DNA of 64,000 nucleotides from Bacteroidales bacterium (lineage in GTDB: Bacteria; Bacteroidota; Bacteroidia; Bacteroidales; UBA932), in the NCBI GenBank assembly GCA_011620605.1, contig WOYW01000010.1, forward strand, positions 1 to 64,000, given 5' to 3'. The translations under genes were made by a program, and so were the position numbers. The notes under the pieces were generated by a model. That model was not told the DNA's origin, searched no databases, and saw only the letters and a list, made by a program, of their open reading frames with translations. Positions 35,219 through 46,163 of the stretch are shown here, piece by piece (the stretch's first letter is position 1; each line of letters starts with the position of its first letter).

Positions 35219-36328
35219 ATGAAAAAAACTGCTTTTACCCGGTTCCACGAAGAGCTGGGTGCCAAAATGGTGCCTTTTGCGGGATATACTATGCCCATTG
35301 AATATCAGGGTATTAATGCCGAACACATTCATGTACGGGAAAATGCCGGCGTGTTTGATGTCAGCCATATGGGGGAATTTTGGGTAAAAGGACCAGATGC
35401 CCTGAATTTTATTCAGTACGTTACTTCCAACGATGCTTCCTTATTACAGGACGGGAAAGTGCAATATACCTGTTTTCCAAGTGGCCGGGGGGGTATTGTG
35501 GATGATCTTCTGGTGTACCGTATTGATACCCAAACATATTTACTGGTAGTTAATGCGGCAAATATACAGAAGGATTGGGACCATTTATGTAAGTATGCAC
35601 CCCAGTTTCATATTACTCCCGGTAAAGAGCTGTACAACGCCTCTGATGAAATATGCCAGCTGGCCGTACAGGGTCCCAATGCAATGGAAATTGTGCAAAA
35701 GATCTGTGATTGTGATATCATGGACATGGAATACTATACTTTTCGCAAATGTACCGTAGCAGGTATACCCCTGGCTATACTTTCCATAACCGGATATACA
35801 GGAGCGGGAGGATGTGAAATTTACGTGCCCAACAGCGATGGAGAAAAACTCTGGAAAGCATTGTTTGAGGCAGGCAATCCGTACGGGCTTGTGCCGATCG
35901 GACTGGGTGCAAGGGATACGTTACGGCTTGAAATGGGATTCTGTCTTTACGGTAATGATATAGATGAAAATACTTCTCCTTTAGAGGCAGGGCTGGGATG
36001 GATCACGAAATTTTCGGAAGCGAAAGGTGATTTTATTGACAAAACATTTTTGTTGGAACAAAAGGCCAGGGGAGTCTCTCGTAAGTTAGTGGGATTCAAA
36101 ATGGTAGACAGAGGAGTACCACGTCACGGATATTCTGTTTGTACCTCTGACGGAACAAAGATCGGAGTTGTAACTTCGGGTAATATGTCACCCATGCTTA
36201 AGATTGGCATAGGAATGGCATACATAGAACCGGACTATGCAAAGCCGGAAACGGAATTATTTATAAATGTAAGGGATCGCCTTTTAAAGGCCGTAGTAGT
36301 CCGCCCTCCGTTTTATAAAAAACAATGA
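35219..36328 (+). CDS. gcvT: Glycine cleavage system T protein (aminomethyltransferase)
   Basis: A 369-residue tetrahydrofolate-dependent enzyme that takes the aminomethyl group from lipoylated Gcv[31 protein letters not shown] and [16 protein letters not shown] are folate-binding N-domain motifs. [14 protein letters not shown] and [22 protein letters not shown] are the central motifs, and [18 protein letters not shown] the C-terminal domain. Full length. gcvH and gcvP are not in the window. The M28 gene overlaps by 4 bp. Confidence 0.96.
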   Translation: MKKTAFTRFHEELGAKMVPFAGYTMPIEYQGINAEHIHVRENAGVFDVSHMGEFWVKGPDALNFIQYVTSNDASLLQDGKVQYTCFPSGRGGIVDDLLVYRIDTQTYLLVVNAANIQKDWDHLCKYAPQFHITPGKELYNASDEICQLAVQGPNAMEIVQKICDCDIMDMEYYTFRKCTVAGIPLAILSITGYTGAGGCEIYVPNSDGEKLWKALFEAGNPYGLVPIGLGARDTLRLEMGFCLYGNDIDENTSPLEAGLGWITKFSEAKGDFIDKTFLLEQKARGVSRKLVGFKMVDRGVPRHGYSVCTSDGTKIGVVTSGNMSPMLKIGIGMAYIEPDYAKPETELFINVRDRLLKAVVVRPPFYKKQ

Positions 36329-37608
36329 GAATTCTCTTTTCATTAATCCTTTGGGTCCTGAGTCTTGTAGTAGTACAGGCTCAGGATTCTTTTGAAAAAG
36401 CACTTCGTACCCACGTAGAAGAATTAACCTCAGACTCATTGAAGGGACGAAAAGCAGGGACAAAAGGCGAGTCAGAGGCAGCCCAGTACATTTCCCGTTC
36501 TTTCAGTGAAAACGGGCTTGAATTGTTATATCCCCGGGGATTCCAGGATTTTTCTTATATAGACCAAAAGACCAAAGACACTTTATTTTCACAAAACGTG
36601 GTGGCTGTCATTCCCGGCTACGATCCCAAATTGAGGGAGGAATATATTGTAATAGGTGCCCATTACGATAACCTGGGGACCTATACCATGCATGTTAACG
36701 GCAGGGATTCCCTTTGCATTTATCCCGGAGCCGATGCCAATGCATCAGGAGTTGCCGCCTTGATTGAACTTGCTTCTGCGGCACAGGGACAGTTTTTTAT
36801 GTACAAAAGAAGTCTTTTGTTTGTCGCCTTTGGGGCAGGGGAACAAGGAGCCATGGGAGCGTGGTATTTTGTTAACCGGGCTTTTCCCGCATCTTCAGTC
36901 AAAATGATGATCAACCTGGACCGGGTTGGTAGATCTTCCACCGACAATGTGCCAATGGCTTTTTGCGGACAACCTCATTATGAACTGGAACATTTATTAA
37001 AGCGCTTGACCCACAGTCCGTTCCTTCCTGATGTACAGGTATATGGGACGGATTATTTTCCTTCAGATCACCAGGCATTTATGGAACAGGACATACCTGT
37101 CTGCTTGTTTACCACAGGCCTGCATCCATATCATCAAACCCTCCGGGACACACCCGATCAACTGGATTACAATGCCATGGATGCTTTTTGTCAGTATATT
37201 TCGCTGTTTATTTCCGAAGTGGCCAATGATCCCGGAGAGATATACATGAAAGAAGAAGCATTAAACCCGACGGGAGATGATCCGGTTTATTCCTATTCAG
37301 ATGTGGATATCCCCCCCAGATTTTTAAATTCAGATTTGCAGTCGTTTATGGACAGATGGGTATACAAATACTTGAAATACCCTTTAGAGGCAGTGAAACA
37401 GGGCATTATGGGCAGAGTAATGGTGTCATTCGTAATTGAAAAGGATGGAGAAGTAACACATGTAAAGGTAATACGTTCTGTAGATCCCTTACTGGACGAT
37501 GAAGCTGTACACGTTATAGGAGCTTCTCCAAAATGGAAAGCCGGAGAAAAGAACGGTGAAAAAGTCAGGGTGCAGATTACAATACCTGTATTTTTTGAAT
37601 TGGAATGA
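36325..37608 (+). CDS. M28 peptidase-like protein fused to a TonB C-terminal domain
   Basis: A 427-residue exported protein (signal peptide residues 1-20). Residues about 25-300 are an M28 zinc-aminopeptidase fold. The zinc ligands are kept: His in GAHYDN, Asp in PGADANASG, Glu in GEQGAMG, Asp in INLDRVGR and His in SDHQAF. However, the catalytic Glu that normally precedes the ligand Glu (AEEQGLLGS type) is Gly here (AGEQGAMGA). The last 90 residues form a TonB C-terminal domain ([37 protein letters not shown]), which in Bacteroidota is often attached to diverse exported proteins. It may bind peptides without cleaving them. The ATG overlaps the gcvT stop by 4 bp. Confidence 0.85.
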   Translation: MRILFSLILWVLSLVVVQAQDSFEKALRTHVEELTSDSLKGRKAGTKGESEAAQYISRSFSENGLELLYPRGFQDFSYIDQKTKDTLFSQNVVAVIPGYDPKLREEYIVIGAHYDNLGTYTMHVNGRDSLCIYPGADANASGVAALIELASAAQGQFFMYKRSLLFVAFGAGEQGAMGAWYFVNRAFPASSVKMMINLDRVGRSSTDNVPMAFCGQPHYELEHLLKRLTHSPFLPDVQVYGTDYFPSDHQAFMEQDIPVCLFTTGLHPYHQTLRDTPDQLDYNAMDAFCQYISLFISEVANDPGEIYMKEEALNPTGDDPVYSYSDVDIPPRFLNSDLQSFMDRWVYKYLKYPLEAVKQGIMGRVMVSFVIEKDGEVTHVKVIRSVDPLLDDEAVHVIGASPKWKAGEKNGEKVRVQITIPVFFELE

Positions 37609-37620
37609 ACCCGTTGATCT

Positions 37621-38526
37621 TTATGTTTTCAACACTTCAAAACCTGCTCCGTAGACTCCGGTTACACTCCCCATGGAGATGAAGGCTTCTTTGTCAATTT
37701 CCTTGACAATTTTTGCGATGGCTTTTGATTCCGTTCTTCTGACAATTACCAGCAAAACCTTTTGTTCGGAACGTGTGTACCATCCCTGGGAGGTGATCAC
37801 GGTTACACCACGGTGCAGATCCTTCGAGATCCTGTCTGCGATCTCCTGGTATTTTTGTGAAAAAATGAAATACTGGATGGACCGCTTTGCTCCCGATAAA
37901 ATCGTATCTACGGTATAACTGGACAATCCAATGATAAGATACCCGTATAGAACCACGGCTAATTTCAATCCTATGGTGGGTTCCTGGGAAACGAAGAATG
38001 CTGAACCAATGATCACAAGGTCACACGACAGCATGATCCTTCCAGGGGAGATGTTTCTGTATTTACCTATGATCTGTGCCAGAATGTCTGTGCCCCCGGT
38101 ACTACCTCCCTGGGAAATAACCGTCCCTACGCCAAATCCTGAAATAGCCGCACCAAGTAACGAAGATATGAGTTTCCCGTTGTCAAGTGCCATTGCCTGG
38201 ATCAGGTCTGCAGGAATGATTTCCGGCATTACCTGAAAGGCTATGGAGATCATAATTACTCCGTATATGGTTTTGATCCCGAATTTCCACCCTATGGTTT
38301 TAAGTCCTGCTATGATCAAGACCACATTGAATGCCAGGAAGGATACGCTAATGGGAAGTCCGGTTGCGTAAAAGATCAATGTGGAAACTCCAGTAACTCC
38401 TCCGCCCACCAGGTGGTTGGGTACCAAAAACGTGGTCCATGCGGCAACATAAATAAGCAGTCCCAGGGTAATGAGCAGGTATTCCTTCATCACCGGAACA
38501 ATATTACGTAAAGAAAAATTTTTCAT
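37621..38526 (-). CDS. YitT-family membrane protein (DUF161 + DUF2179)
   Basis: A 301-residue protein. It has five or six hydrophobic helices ([54 protein letters not shown]) followed by a cytoplasmic DUF2179 domain ([28 protein letters not shown]) of ACT/ferredoxin-like fold. The family is widespread with no proven function. The ATG overlaps the leuS stop by 4 bp. Confidence 0.9.
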   Translation of the reverse strand: MKNFSLRNIVPVMKEYLLITLGLLIYVAAWTTFLVPNHLVGGGVTGVSTLIFYATGLPISVSFLAFNVVLIIAGLKTIGWKFGIKTIYGVIMISIAFQVMPEIIPADLIQAMALDNGKLISSLLGAAISGFGVGTVISQGGSTGGTDILAQIIGKYRNISPGRIMLSCDLVIIGSAFFVSQEPTIGLKLAVVLYGYLIIGLSSYTVDTILSGAKRSIQYFIFSQKYQEIADRISKDLHRGVTVITSQGWYTRSEQKVLLVIVRRTESKAIAKIVKEIDKEAFISMGSVTGVYGAGFEVLKT

Positions 38527-41288
38527 ACCACAATGTTTATAATTTTGCCGGGCACTACTATAATTTTTTTGATGGATTTTCCTTCAGTGTATTTTAGCGT
38601 TCTTTCATCTCCCTGGATCAGCTTTTCAATTTCTTCTTTTTTTAACGTCAGATCCATGGATCTTTTAAAACGCAATTTACCATTAAACGAAACTGGGTAC
38701 TCATAGAAATTCTCTTTCGTGAATTCGGGATCGAAAACAGGAAAATTCGCATTGGCTACTGATGGTATACGGCCCAGTTGAGCCCAAAGTTCTTCGGCAA
38801 TGTGAGGAGCGTAAGGTGAGATCAATACGACCAGGGGTTCCAGAATGTCTTTTTTGTGACAATCCAGATCTGTCAGTTTGTTGACACTGATCATAAAGGC
38901 ACTAATAGTCGTGTTGAATGAAAAATGCTCTATATCTTCTTCCACTTTGTGGATGAGATTATGCAGGATCTTTAGTTCTTTAGCATCCGGTTTTTCATTG
39001 GAGACAATGTTACTGCCATTGTTGTCAAAAAATAATCGCCAGAACTTTTTCAGGAACCTGTGGACTCCGTCTATTCCGTTGGTATCCCATGGTTTGGATT
39101 GTTCCAGGGGACCCAGGAACATTTCATACATACGTAATGTGTCGGCGCCGTATTGAGCACATATTGTATCTGGATTCACTACATTGAACATGGATTTGCT
39201 CATTTTTTCTATGCCCCAGCCACATATGTAAGTCCCTTCTTCCAGAATGAATTCTGCGTTTTTATATTCAGGGTTCCATGCCCTGAAAGCTTCCGTATCC
39301 AGCCGGTCGTTCTGTACCAGGTTAACGTCCACATGGATCTCGGTAGTTTCGTAGTTGTCTTTTAGATTCAGTGATACGAAAGTATTGGTGTTTTTTATAC
39401 GGTAAACAAAATTGGAACGTCCCTGAATCATACCCTGGTTTACCAGTTTTTTAAAGGGTTCGTCTTTGCAAACAAATCCCAGGTCGTAAAGAAATTTGTT
39501 CCAAAACCGGGAATAGATCAAATGGCCGGTCGCATGTTCGGTTCCCCCGATATAAAGATCCACGTCCTGCCAGTAATGATTTGCCTGCTCAGAGACCAAA
39601 CATTCGGTATTCCATGGGTCCATGTATCTTAGATAGTATGCAGAACTGCCTGCAAAACCGGGCATGGTGCTTTTTTCCAGAGGGTATCCTTCGTAGGTCC
39701 AGTTTTTGGCATTGGCCAGAGGCGGTTCTCCGTTACTGGAAGGCTTGAAAGAATACAACCCGGGTAATTTCAGAGGTAACGATGTTTCCGGCAGGGGTCG
39801 AGGGATCTCGTTTTGATAATAGATAGGGAATGGTTCTCCCCAGTAACGTTGACGTGAGAAAATCGCATCGCGCAAACGATAATTAATTTTTCGATGACCC
39901 AATTTTCGCCTTTCAACTTCTTCTATGGCAGCCGGAATAGCCTCCTGAACAGACAAGCCGTTTAAGAAACCGGAGTTGCACATAACACCTTCTTTTGCAT
40001 CAAAACTCCCCATGCTGACATCACAGCCTTCAATAAGCGGAACAATGGGAAGATCGTAAGTTTTTGCGAATATATAGTCACGGCTGTCATGAGCAGGAAC
40101 GGCCATAATGGCTCCTGTCCCGTATCCGGCCAGGACGTATTCACTGATCCAAAACGGGATCTGATTGCCGGTGAAAGGATTCAGGGCGTATGAACCGGTA
40201 AAAACGCCTGTTACCCGGTGCGTCTGGGTCATACGTTCCCTTTCTGTTTTTGTCTTTACATAGTCCAGGTATTCCTGTACTTGTTTTTTTCGCTCAGGTA
40301 CTGTCAGTTTTTCAACCCAATCACTTTCCGGTGCAAGTACCATAAAAGTAACACCAAAAATTGTGTCGGCGCGTGTTGTAAAAACTGTCATTGAAAATGT
40401 ATCGCTTCCGTTGGATACGCTAAACTCCATCTCTGCCCCTTCCGATTTGCCGATCCAATTGCGCTGCATCTCTTTTAGTGAATCAGACCAGGCAAGATCT
40501 TCCAATCCTTCCAGGAGTCTTTCTGCATAAGCGGAAACGCGCAATTGCCATTGTTTCATTTTCTTTTGTACCACAGGATACCCGCCACGGACAGATACAC
40601 CTTCTTTGACCTCATCATTTGCCAGCACAGTCCCCAGTGCGGGACACCAATTTACCGATGTTTCTCCCAGATAGGCAATGCGGTAGCACATAAGTACATC
40701 TTCCTTTTCTTTTTCAGTAAAACTTTTCCATTCTTCTGCTGAAAATAAGTCCGGACAATGATGCGCTGCTTTGATCTTGCTGTTTCCATGGCGTTCGAAT
40801 TCCTTTATTAGGTTTTCAACGGGCTCTGCTTTCCCGGAATCTGTATTGTACCAATGATGGAACATTTTCAGAAAAGCCCATTGTGTCCACTTATAATATG
40901 AAGGATCACAGGTACATATTTCTCTTTCCCAGTCATAAGAAAAACCCAGTTTATCCAGTTGTTCCCTGTATCTTTTGATATTGTTGGCCGTTGTTTGTTC
41001 AGGAGGTTGTCCTGTCTGGATGGCATACTGTTCTGTCGGTAACCCAAACGCATCATATCCCATAGGATGTAACACATTGAATCCCTTTAATCTTTTAAAG
41101 CGGGAATAGATGTCGCTGGCAATGTATCCCAGCGGGTGCCCAACATGCAGACCTGCACCTGATGGATAAGGAAACATGTCAAGAACGTAAAATTTTGGTT
41201 TAGAAGGCTCAATGTCAACCTTAAAAGTTTTGTGGGAGGACCAGAATGATTGCCATTTTTTTTCTATCTCAAAAAAATTGTACTCCAT
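38523..41288 (-). CDS. leuS: Leucyl-tRNA synthetase
   Basis: A 921-residue class I enzyme charging tRNA-Leu. HIGH motif as HVGH in [16 protein letters not shown]. The CP1 editing domain has [20 protein letters not shown] and [15 protein letters not shown], including the Asp and Thr-rich editing pocket. KMSKS is intact in [11 protein letters not shown], and the C-terminal domain ends in [15 protein letters not shown]. The ATG at 41288 ([13 protein letters not shown]) fits the family; the listed start at 41339 adds 17 residues across the promoter. Confidence 0.97.
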   Translation of the reverse strand: MEYNFFEIEKKWQSFWSSHKTFKVDIEPSKPKFYVLDMFPYPSGAGLHVGHPLGYIASDIYSRFKRLKGFNVLHPMGYDAFGLPTEQYAIQTGQPPEQTTANNIKRYREQLDKLGFSYDWEREICTCDPSYYKWTQWAFLKMFHHWYNTDSGKAEPVENLIKEFERHGNSKIKAAHHCPDLFSAEEWKSFTEKEKEDVLMCYRIAYLGETSVNWCPALGTVLANDEVKEGVSVRGGYPVVQKKMKQWQLRVSAYAERLLEGLEDLAWSDSLKEMQRNWIGKSEGAEMEFSVSNGSDTFSMTVFTTRADTIFGVTFMVLAPESDWVEKLTVPERKKQVQEYLDYVKTKTERERMTQTHRVTGVFTGSYALNPFTGNQIPFWISEYVLAGYGTGAIMAVPAHDSRDYIFAKTYDLPIVPLIEGCDVSMGSFDAKEGVMCNSGFLNGLSVQEAIPAAIEEVERRKLGHRKINYRLRDAIFSRQRYWGEPFPIYYQNEIPRPLPETSLPLKLPGLYSFKPSSNGEPPLANAKNWTYEGYPLEKSTMPGFAGSSAYYLRYMDPWNTECLVSEQANHYWQDVDLYIGGTEHATGHLIYSRFWNKFLYDLGFVCKDEPFKKLVNQGMIQGRSNFVYRIKNTNTFVSLNLKDNYETTEIHVDVNLVQNDRLDTEAFRAWNPEYKNAEFILEEGTYICGWGIEKMSKSMFNVVNPDTICAQYGADTLRMYEMFLGPLEQSKPWDTNGIDGVHRFLKKFWRLFFDNNGSNIVSNEKPDAKELKILHNLIHKVEEDIEHFSFNTTISAFMISVNKLTDLDCHKKDILEPLVVLISPYAPHIAEELWAQLGRIPSVANANFPVFDPEFTKENFYEYPVSFNGKLRFKRSMDLTLKKEEIEKLIQGDERTLKYTEGKSIKKIIVVPGKIINIVV

Positions 41289-41312
41289 TTTTTGTATGGT
41301 TTTGTGAAGCCA

Positions 41313-41320
41313 CAAAGGTA
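41313..41320 (-). promoter_or_regulatory. Putative leuS -7 element
   Basis: Minus-strand TACCTTTG lies 24 bp before the leuS ATG. The remaining 240 bp to the AraC gene are AT-rich. I see only weak inverted repeats in them (GACAATTTTGTGGACAAT near 41445-41462) and no T-box-like leader. Confidence 0.45.
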
Positions 41321-41559
41321 ATAAAACCTTTATCAACACAGAAGGCGTATAATAGTGAAAAACGCTTGTCGGTGTTGAATTTCATGAAAAAAAGTAAAAA
41401 AATATATTAGATAAATTACAATAATTCAGGTGTTTAATAAATCAGACAATTTTGTGGACAATTATTAACAAACTGTCAAAGGAAAAAGCTTTGATTTTAA
41501 AAAAAATCATCAGTAATTTCGGCTACACATAAACATATATATAACAATTAATTATCCTA

Positions 41560-42684
41560 ATGGCAAATTTTGTTTTAAATTTAGCAGCAGGTGTAATCTA
41601 TTCTACTGCTGCCGTGTTGTTGTTTATCAAGGCCAGAATGAAAGCAGCTCTTTATTCTTTTCCAACTAATCCGGTCAAGGTACTTATTGGTGCGTTCGCT
41701 GCATTGGGAACAATTTATTTACTCAGAATAATCCTTGCTTACGTAGGTTTTGAAATTCTGAGCGAGACTTTACGGGAAGATTACTTCCTGCGTATTTCCC
41801 TTACCTGTTTACCTGTCTGTTGTATTGCGTTTACTTCCATTTCTTCCAAGATCCGAAGGATGTTACTTGTAAGGACCCAGTTACTGGGTTTTTCTGTTCT
41901 GTTTGTATTATTTACCCTAATTTCTTTATGGCATTCCGATCAGAGAACCATGCACATATTGTTTTCAGGAATATTGCACACATTATGCATTTCTTTCCTT
42001 TCCATGGGATTTATGATCTTTTTCGCATTGAAAAAAATACTTACGGTCCCCAAAAAGATACGGCCCAGGGAGATCAATTCCTATAAATATTTAATAGGGA
42101 GCTTAGCTGTATTTTCCCTGGTGTCTTACCTGTGTGTAATGTTTGACTATTTTTTACCGGCCCGGTTGTTTTTCATCAGTAGCATTCCGCTTCATATTCT
42201 GTTTCTGGATACCATCATTATGAAAGATACGGAGCTTCTTTACGGGGGTAAATGGGTTGAAGATACCCAGATTGTTGACAGCAAAGTATGGATGGAACTG
42301 GAAGAAGCAAATAACAAAGTGAACAGTCTTTACAAAGAAATATATGAGCGGATAAAAAAATATCTGGAAGTGGAAAAAAGCTACAGATATTCTTCAATTA
42401 CCCGCGAAGAACTGGCAGCAGCTATAGGTACCAACGTCACCTATATAACCAGAGCCTTAAATGAGTATGCCGGTATGAATTTTAAACAATTTATCAATTC
42501 TTACCGTGTTAAACATGCCCAGGAGTATTATAAATCACATCCGGACGCACGCCTTATCGAATTATGCAACGAATGCGGATTCCAGTCTCTTACGGCACTA
42601 AACCTTGCCTTTCGTACCAACTTGGGAATGACGCCGGGGGAATGGTGCAGAATGCAACCCGGACACAAACAGATAAGAGGATAA
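41560..42684 (+). CDS. Membrane-anchored AraC-family transcription regulator
   Basis: A 374-residue protein with about six hydrophobic helices in residues 1-230 and no recognisable ligand domain. A short coiled-coil (WMELEEANNKVNSLYKEIYERIKKYLE) is followed by an AraC double helix-turn-helix (REELAAAIGTNVTYITRALNEYAGMNFKQFINSYRVKHAQEYY; ELCNECGFQSLTALNLAFRTNLGMTPGEW). This resembles the Bacteroidota type with an N-terminal multi-helix sensor. It probably senses a membrane or small-molecule signal. A second AraC-type gene follows after 6 bp. Confidence 0.88.
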   Translation: MANFVLNLAAGVIYSTAAVLLFIKARMKAALYSFPTNPVKVLIGAFAALGTIYLLRIILAYVGFEILSETLREDYFLRISLTCLPVCCIAFTSISSKIRRMLLVRTQLLGFSVLFVLFTLISLWHSDQRTMHILFSGILHTLCISFLSMGFMIFFALKKILTVPKKIRPREINSYKYLIGSLAVFSLVSYLCVMFDYFLPARLFFISSIPLHILFLDTIIMKDTELLYGGKWVEDTQIVDSKVWMELEEANNKVNSLYKEIYERIKKYLEVEKSYRYSSITREELAAAIGTNVTYITRALNEYAGMNFKQFINSYRVKHAQEYYKSHPDARLIELCNECGFQSLTALNLAFRTNLGMTPGEWCRMQPGHKQIRG

Positions 42685-42690
42685 TAAGGC

Positions 42691-43164
42691 ATGAGATTAG
42701 TCAGGAAAACAATTAACAATATGACCCTGTTTCTGAAAGGCTGGACACTAACAGATCCCAAAATATTCGTTAAAAAGGATGCCGCTTATCCGGAAAGTGC
42801 TGACGATATTGTGGTGTCTTTGAATAAAAAGATGGTGAAAGAAGCTTATTATAAAGATTCCAATTTGACCATTGATTCCCTTTGCCGTAAAACGAATACA
42901 AATCGCTCCTATCTGTCACGCTCCATTCACCGTTTATACGGCACGAATTTTTGTGATTGGGTAAATGTGTTCCGTGTTAACGAAGCGAAAAAACTGATTG
43001 AAAAGACGACAGAAGATTATTTGGATCTTGAAGATCTGGCTGTCCAGTGCGGATTTAATTCAGTGCGTTCTTTTTCTCGGGTTTTTAAAGCAAGGGAATC
43101 CTGCACACCCAAACAATACTTCAGGAAGAAAGTGAGAAAAAGGTATCAGACGAAGAATTTATAA
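42691..43164 (+). CDS. Short AraC-family regulator without sensor domain
   Basis: A 157-residue protein consisting of a short N-terminal region and an AraC DNA-binding domain (LTIDSLCRKTNTNRSYLSRSIHRLYGTNFCDWVNVFRVNEAKKLI; LEDLAVQCGFNSVRSFSRVFKARESCTPKQYF). It has no membrane helices, so it could be a truncated relative of the preceding gene that lost its sensor half, or a stand-alone partner. The 6-bp spacing implies co-expression. The last 19 bp overlap trkA on the opposite strand. Confidence 0.82.
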   Translation: MRLVRKTINNMTLFLKGWTLTDPKIFVKKDAAYPESADDIVVSLNKKMVKEAYYKDSNLTIDSLCRKTNTNRSYLSRSIHRLYGTNFCDWVNVFRVNEAKKLIEKTTEDYLDLEDLAVQCGFNSVRSFSRVFKARESCTPKQYFRKKVRKRYQTKNL

Positions 43165-44498
43165 ATGGTTTGTAAGGCAGAGGGGAGGGACAAAACGACA
43201 ACCCTGTCGTAAGGTTTGATCTCTGTATCTCCACGGACTATCAGGCTGCTGTTTCCCCTGGTAATGCCTCCAATTATGGCATCTCTGGGAAATTCCAGGT
43301 CTTTGACCTTTTTCTGGGTTACGGGACTTCTGGGTTTGGCGATAAATTCCATTACTTCGGCATCCGATCCGTTGAGACATTTCATGGAAGGTACATCTCC
43401 GGTCATGGTGAACCGGAAGATACGGCTTGCTGTGATCAGCTTTTTATTAATGGTAGCGTCGACTCCCACGCTTTCAGCCAGTTTTATATAATCCAGGTTT
43501 TCAACCTGGGCAATGGTCTTTTTCACGCCCGCTCTCTTTGCAGCCATGCAGGAAAGAATGTTTGCCTCGGCACTGGAGGTAACGGCAACGAAGGCATCCA
43601 TCTTGGGCAGGTCCTCTTCCAGGAGAAGATCTGTATTACGTGCATCCCCGTTAATGATCAGCGAACGGGGAAGTGATACGGTCAGCTCCTGGCAGCGGTT
43701 GCTGTCCAGTTCCACCACGCGGACTTTTTCAATTCTTGTTTCCATGCTGTGGGCAACCATCTCACCTACCCGTCCGCCTCCCATGATCATCAGATTGTGA
43801 ACCATAACATTTTCTTTTCCGCTGAGTGCCATGGCAGCGTGAGCTGCCTCTCTTTTGGTGATAACAAATACTAGATCCGCGATCTGAAAAACAGTGTCTT
43901 TGCGTGGAATTATGGTATTGCCTTCCCTTGCGATGGCTACTGCCCGGAAAGGAATGTCTCCCCCGTGTTCCTCTGCCACCTGTTTCATGCTTTTGTTAAC
44001 GATGGAAGAACTCTCGGTAAGTTTAAGGACAATGAGCTGCAGCCGGCCTCCGGAAAAATCCAGAAATTCGGAAGTCCCGGACTGTTTCAAAAGATCCAGG
44101 ATTTCCTGGGCGGCGATTTTTTCAGGATAAAACAGCAGGTCAATTCCCAGGTCGGTAAAAATGACCCTGTTCTCGTTCTTTAGATATTCATTATTATTGA
44201 TACGTGCTGTTACACGTTTGGCTCCCAATTGTTTGGCAAGCAGAGCAGATACAATATTGACGTCCTGTTCATCGGCAGGGCTGACAGAAATAAAAAGGTC
44301 ACAGTGGCTGACACCCGCTTTTTCCAGTGTCGAGATAGAAGTTACTATACCCGATATAGGAACAACATCAGACGTTTCCGCTATCTGATTCAACCGCGCT
44401 TCATTTTTGTCAATGATTGTGATCTGATGATTTTCATCAGATAGCATTTTGGCCAAATGAAAACCTACTTCTCCTGCTCCTGCAATTATAATATTCAT
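43146..44498 (-). CDS. trkA: Trk potassium uptake regulatory subunit TrkA
   Basis: A 450-residue cytoplasmic protein with two RCK/TrkA_N-TrkA_C repeats that gates the TrkH/TrkG potassium channel in response to nucleotides. The first Rossmann motif is IIAGAGEVGFHLAKML, the second LMIMGGGRVGEMVAHSM. TrkA_C segments follow each. The length is normal for the doubled form. The channel subunit is not in the window. It lies 9 bp after the DUF2795 gene. Confidence 0.94.
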   Translation of the reverse strand: MNIIIAGAGEVGFHLAKMLSDENHQITIIDKNEARLNQIAETSDVVPISGIVTSISTLEKAGVSHCDLFISVSPADEQDVNIVSALLAKQLGAKRVTARINNNEYLKNENRVIFTDLGIDLLFYPEKIAAQEILDLLKQSGTSEFLDFSGGRLQLIVLKLTESSSIVNKSMKQVAEEHGGDIPFRAVAIAREGNTIIPRKDTVFQIADLVFVITKREAAHAAMALSGKENVMVHNLMIMGGGRVGEMVAHSMETRIEKVRVVELDSNRCQELTVSLPRSLIINGDARNTDLLLEEDLPKMDAFVAVTSSAEANILSCMAAKRAGVKKTIAQVENLDYIKLAESVGVDATINKKLITASRIFRFTMTGDVPSMKCLNGSDAEVMEFIAKPRSPVTQKKVKDLEFPRDAIIGGITRGNSSLIVRGDTEIKPYDRVVVLSLPSALQTIYKFFV

Positions 44499-44507
44499 TT
44501 CAAGAAA

Positions 44508-44729
44508 TTAATATTCGTCTTCGTTGAAGAAAAAATCTTCCTTGCTAGGGTAATCCGGCCAGATGTCCTCGATACTGTCGTATACTTCGCCATCATCTTC
44601 CAGATCAGCCAGGTTTTCTATTACTTCCAACGGAGCGCCCGAGCGTGCGGCATAATCAATGAGTTCCTCCTTGGTAGCAGGCCAGGGAGCGTCTTCCAGT
44701 TTTGATGCCAATTCAAGTGTCCAGTACAT
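44508..44729 (-). CDS. DUF2795 small acidic protein
   Basis: A 73-residue acidic protein starting MYWTLELASKLEDAPWPATKEELIDYAARSGAPLEVIENL and ending in a very acidic tail (DFFFNEDEY). This length and sequence match the DUF2795 family of Bacteroidota; the listed 103-codon form starts too far upstream, inside the neighbouring gene. The function is unknown. It has its own promoter inside the end of the adenosyltransferase gene. Confidence 0.88.
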   Translation of the reverse strand: MYWTLELASKLEDAPWPATKEELIDYAARSGAPLEVIENLADLEDDGEVYDSIEDIWPDYPSKEDFFFNEDEY

Positions 44730-44755
44730 TGATGCAAGGTTTAAAAAAAAGTGCC

Positions 44756-44785
44756 CAAAGTTATATAAAAAAGTCTTCTTTACAA
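44756..44785 (-). promoter_or_regulatory. Promoter of the DUF2795-trkA unit
   Basis: Minus-strand TTG (44783-44785) and TAACTTTG (44756-44763) are exactly 19 bp apart, matching consensus. It lies across the 3' end of the adenosyltransferase gene, 27 bp before the DUF2795 ATG. Confidence 0.7.
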
Positions 44786-45315
44786 CCTGTCCTGACAGTA
44801 ATAAATCGCGCAAGGACAAAAAGATAGTCCGAAAGACGGTTTATGTACTTCAGCATAGGGGCGGTGACAATATCCGTGCCAAGAGATACCATCAGGCGTT
44901 CTGTTTCACGGCATACCGTGCGGGATATGTGGACCTGAGATGCCAGGGGAGGAGTGTTAGGAAGGATAAATGACTGAAGAGCAGGAATTTGTGATTGCAC
45001 TTTGTCAATAGCGCGTTCCAGGAACAGTATGGATTCATCATAATTATAAGGGGACAGATCTTTTCGTTTTGCCCCGGCCAGGCAACCGGCCAGGTGCATC
45101 AGATCTACCTGAATTTTCCGCAGAGATGATTCAATATATTTGTGTGAGGATGATTCTTTTAAAAGTTCGGTCTGGCTTCTTAGGAGTCCTATCCAGCTTA
45201 TCAATTCGTCGGTTTTTCCGTAAGCCGCCACTCGCGGGTCCGTTTTGGGAACCCGGCTTCCGTCGGCTAAGAATGTCATTCCCTGATCGCCGGTTCCTGT
45301 ATAGATTTTGTTCAT
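44761..45315 (-). CDS. PduO-type corrinoid adenosyltransferase
   Basis: A 184-residue enzyme transferring adenosyl from ATP to cob(I)alamin. [17 protein letters not shown] is the ATP-binding N-terminal loop, [16 protein letters not shown] the conserved core, and [11 protein letters not shown] with [14 protein letters not shown] the corrinoid/ATP site. The length is normal. No cobalamin riboswitch was recognised. The 4-bp overlap with the ABC ATPase upstream suggests co-transcription. Confidence 0.93.
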   Translation of the reverse strand: MNKIYTGTGDQGMTFLADGSRVPKTDPRVAAYGKTDELISWIGLLRSQTELLKESSSHKYIESSLRKIQVDLMHLAGCLAGAKRKDLSPYNYDESILFLERAIDKVQSQIPALQSFILPNTPPLASQVHISRTVCRETERLMVSLGTDIVTAPMLKYINRLSDYLFVLARFITVRTGCKEDFFI

Positions 45316-46025
45316 GAATCAGTCAACTCGGGATTTGTGTTCAGTTCATCACTTTCAACAAGACCGTCCCGAAGTCGGACAACCCGCCGTGCGTAGCGTG
45401 CAATATCTTCCTCGTGCGTAACGACAATTATGGTGTTTCCTCTTTTATATACCTGTTCAAAAAGGGACATGATATCCAGTGAAGTTTTGGAGTCCAGGTT
45501 TCCTGTAGGTTCGTCAGCCAGAATGATTGAAGGGTTATTGACCATGGCACGTGCAACGGCCACTCTTTGTTTCTGTCCACCGGATAATTCATTTGGTTTG
45601 TGATCCATCCTGTCTCCAAGGTCAACATTGATCAAAGCCTTTTTGGCTTCGTCTTCCCTTTCATGTTTTGGCATTCCCGCATATATTAATGGCAGAGCCA
45701 CATTGTTCAGGGCATCATATCTTGGAAGCAGGTTAAAAGATTGAAAAACAAAACCAATTTCCTTATTTCTCACTTCAGCCAGCTGATCGTCCTTCATTTG
45801 GCTGACATCGGTGTTGTTCAGAATATAGGAGCCTTCAGTAGGTGTGTCCAGGCAGCCCAAAAGGTTCATGAGCGTTGACTTCCCAGAGCCCGAAGGTCCC
45901 ATAATGGCTACATATTCATTCTTATTTATCACAAGGTCTACGCCGTTTAACGCACGAACTTCCTGATTCCCCACTTTATAGATCTTTTTGATCCCTTTGA
46001 TATTGATAAGTGTTTCTTTTTCCAT
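45312..46025 (-). CDS. ABC transporter ATP-binding protein (LolD/MacB type), no adjacent permease
   Basis: A 237-residue complete ABC ATPase. Walker A is [13 protein letters not shown]-loop [22 protein letters not shown], signature [14 protein letters not shown], Walker [13 protein letters not shown]-loop VVTHEEDIA. The sequence is of the LolD/MacB group that drives lipoprotein sorting or efflux with FtsX-like permeases. None is adjacent, so the partner must be elsewhere. Confidence 0.92.
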   Translation of the reverse strand: MEKETLINIKGIKKIYKVGNQEVRALNGVDLVINKNEYVAIMGPSGSGKSTLMNLLGCLDTPTEGSYILNNTDVSQMKDDQLAEVRNKEIGFVFQSFNLLPRYDALNNVALPLIYAGMPKHEREDEAKKALINVDLGDRMDHKPNELSGGQKQRVAVARAMVNNPSIILADEPTGNLDSKTSLDIMSLFEQVYKRGNTIIVVTHEEDIARYARRVVRLRDGLVESDELNTNPELTDS

Positions 46026-46132
46026 AGCTGCGAATGTACAAAAAATTATGATTGACCGATTGTGTTGTTTTTCCTTTTGACTGGCAAGAGTCGGTAAAGT
46101 TTAAGAGACCCCTGCAGATCGCATTTTTTTTG

Positions 46133-46140
46133 TAATTTTG
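46133..46140 (+). promoter_or_regulatory. Putative folE -7 element
   Basis: TAATTTTG lies 23 bp before the folE ATG, in the 138-bp divergent gap with the ABC ATPase. No clear -33 element was found. Confidence 0.45.
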
Positions 46141-46163
46141 CCAATCAACATTTCTCAGATACC

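Noticed and set aside
41289-41559. Riboswitch or T-box leader between leuS and the AraC gene
   Set aside because: The 271-bp gap is AT-rich with only weak inverted repeats and no conserved T-box sequence.
42691-43164. Pseudogene call for the short AraC gene
   Set aside because: The frame is complete, with start, both helix-turn-helix units and tight spacing; truncation is possible but loss of function is not shown.
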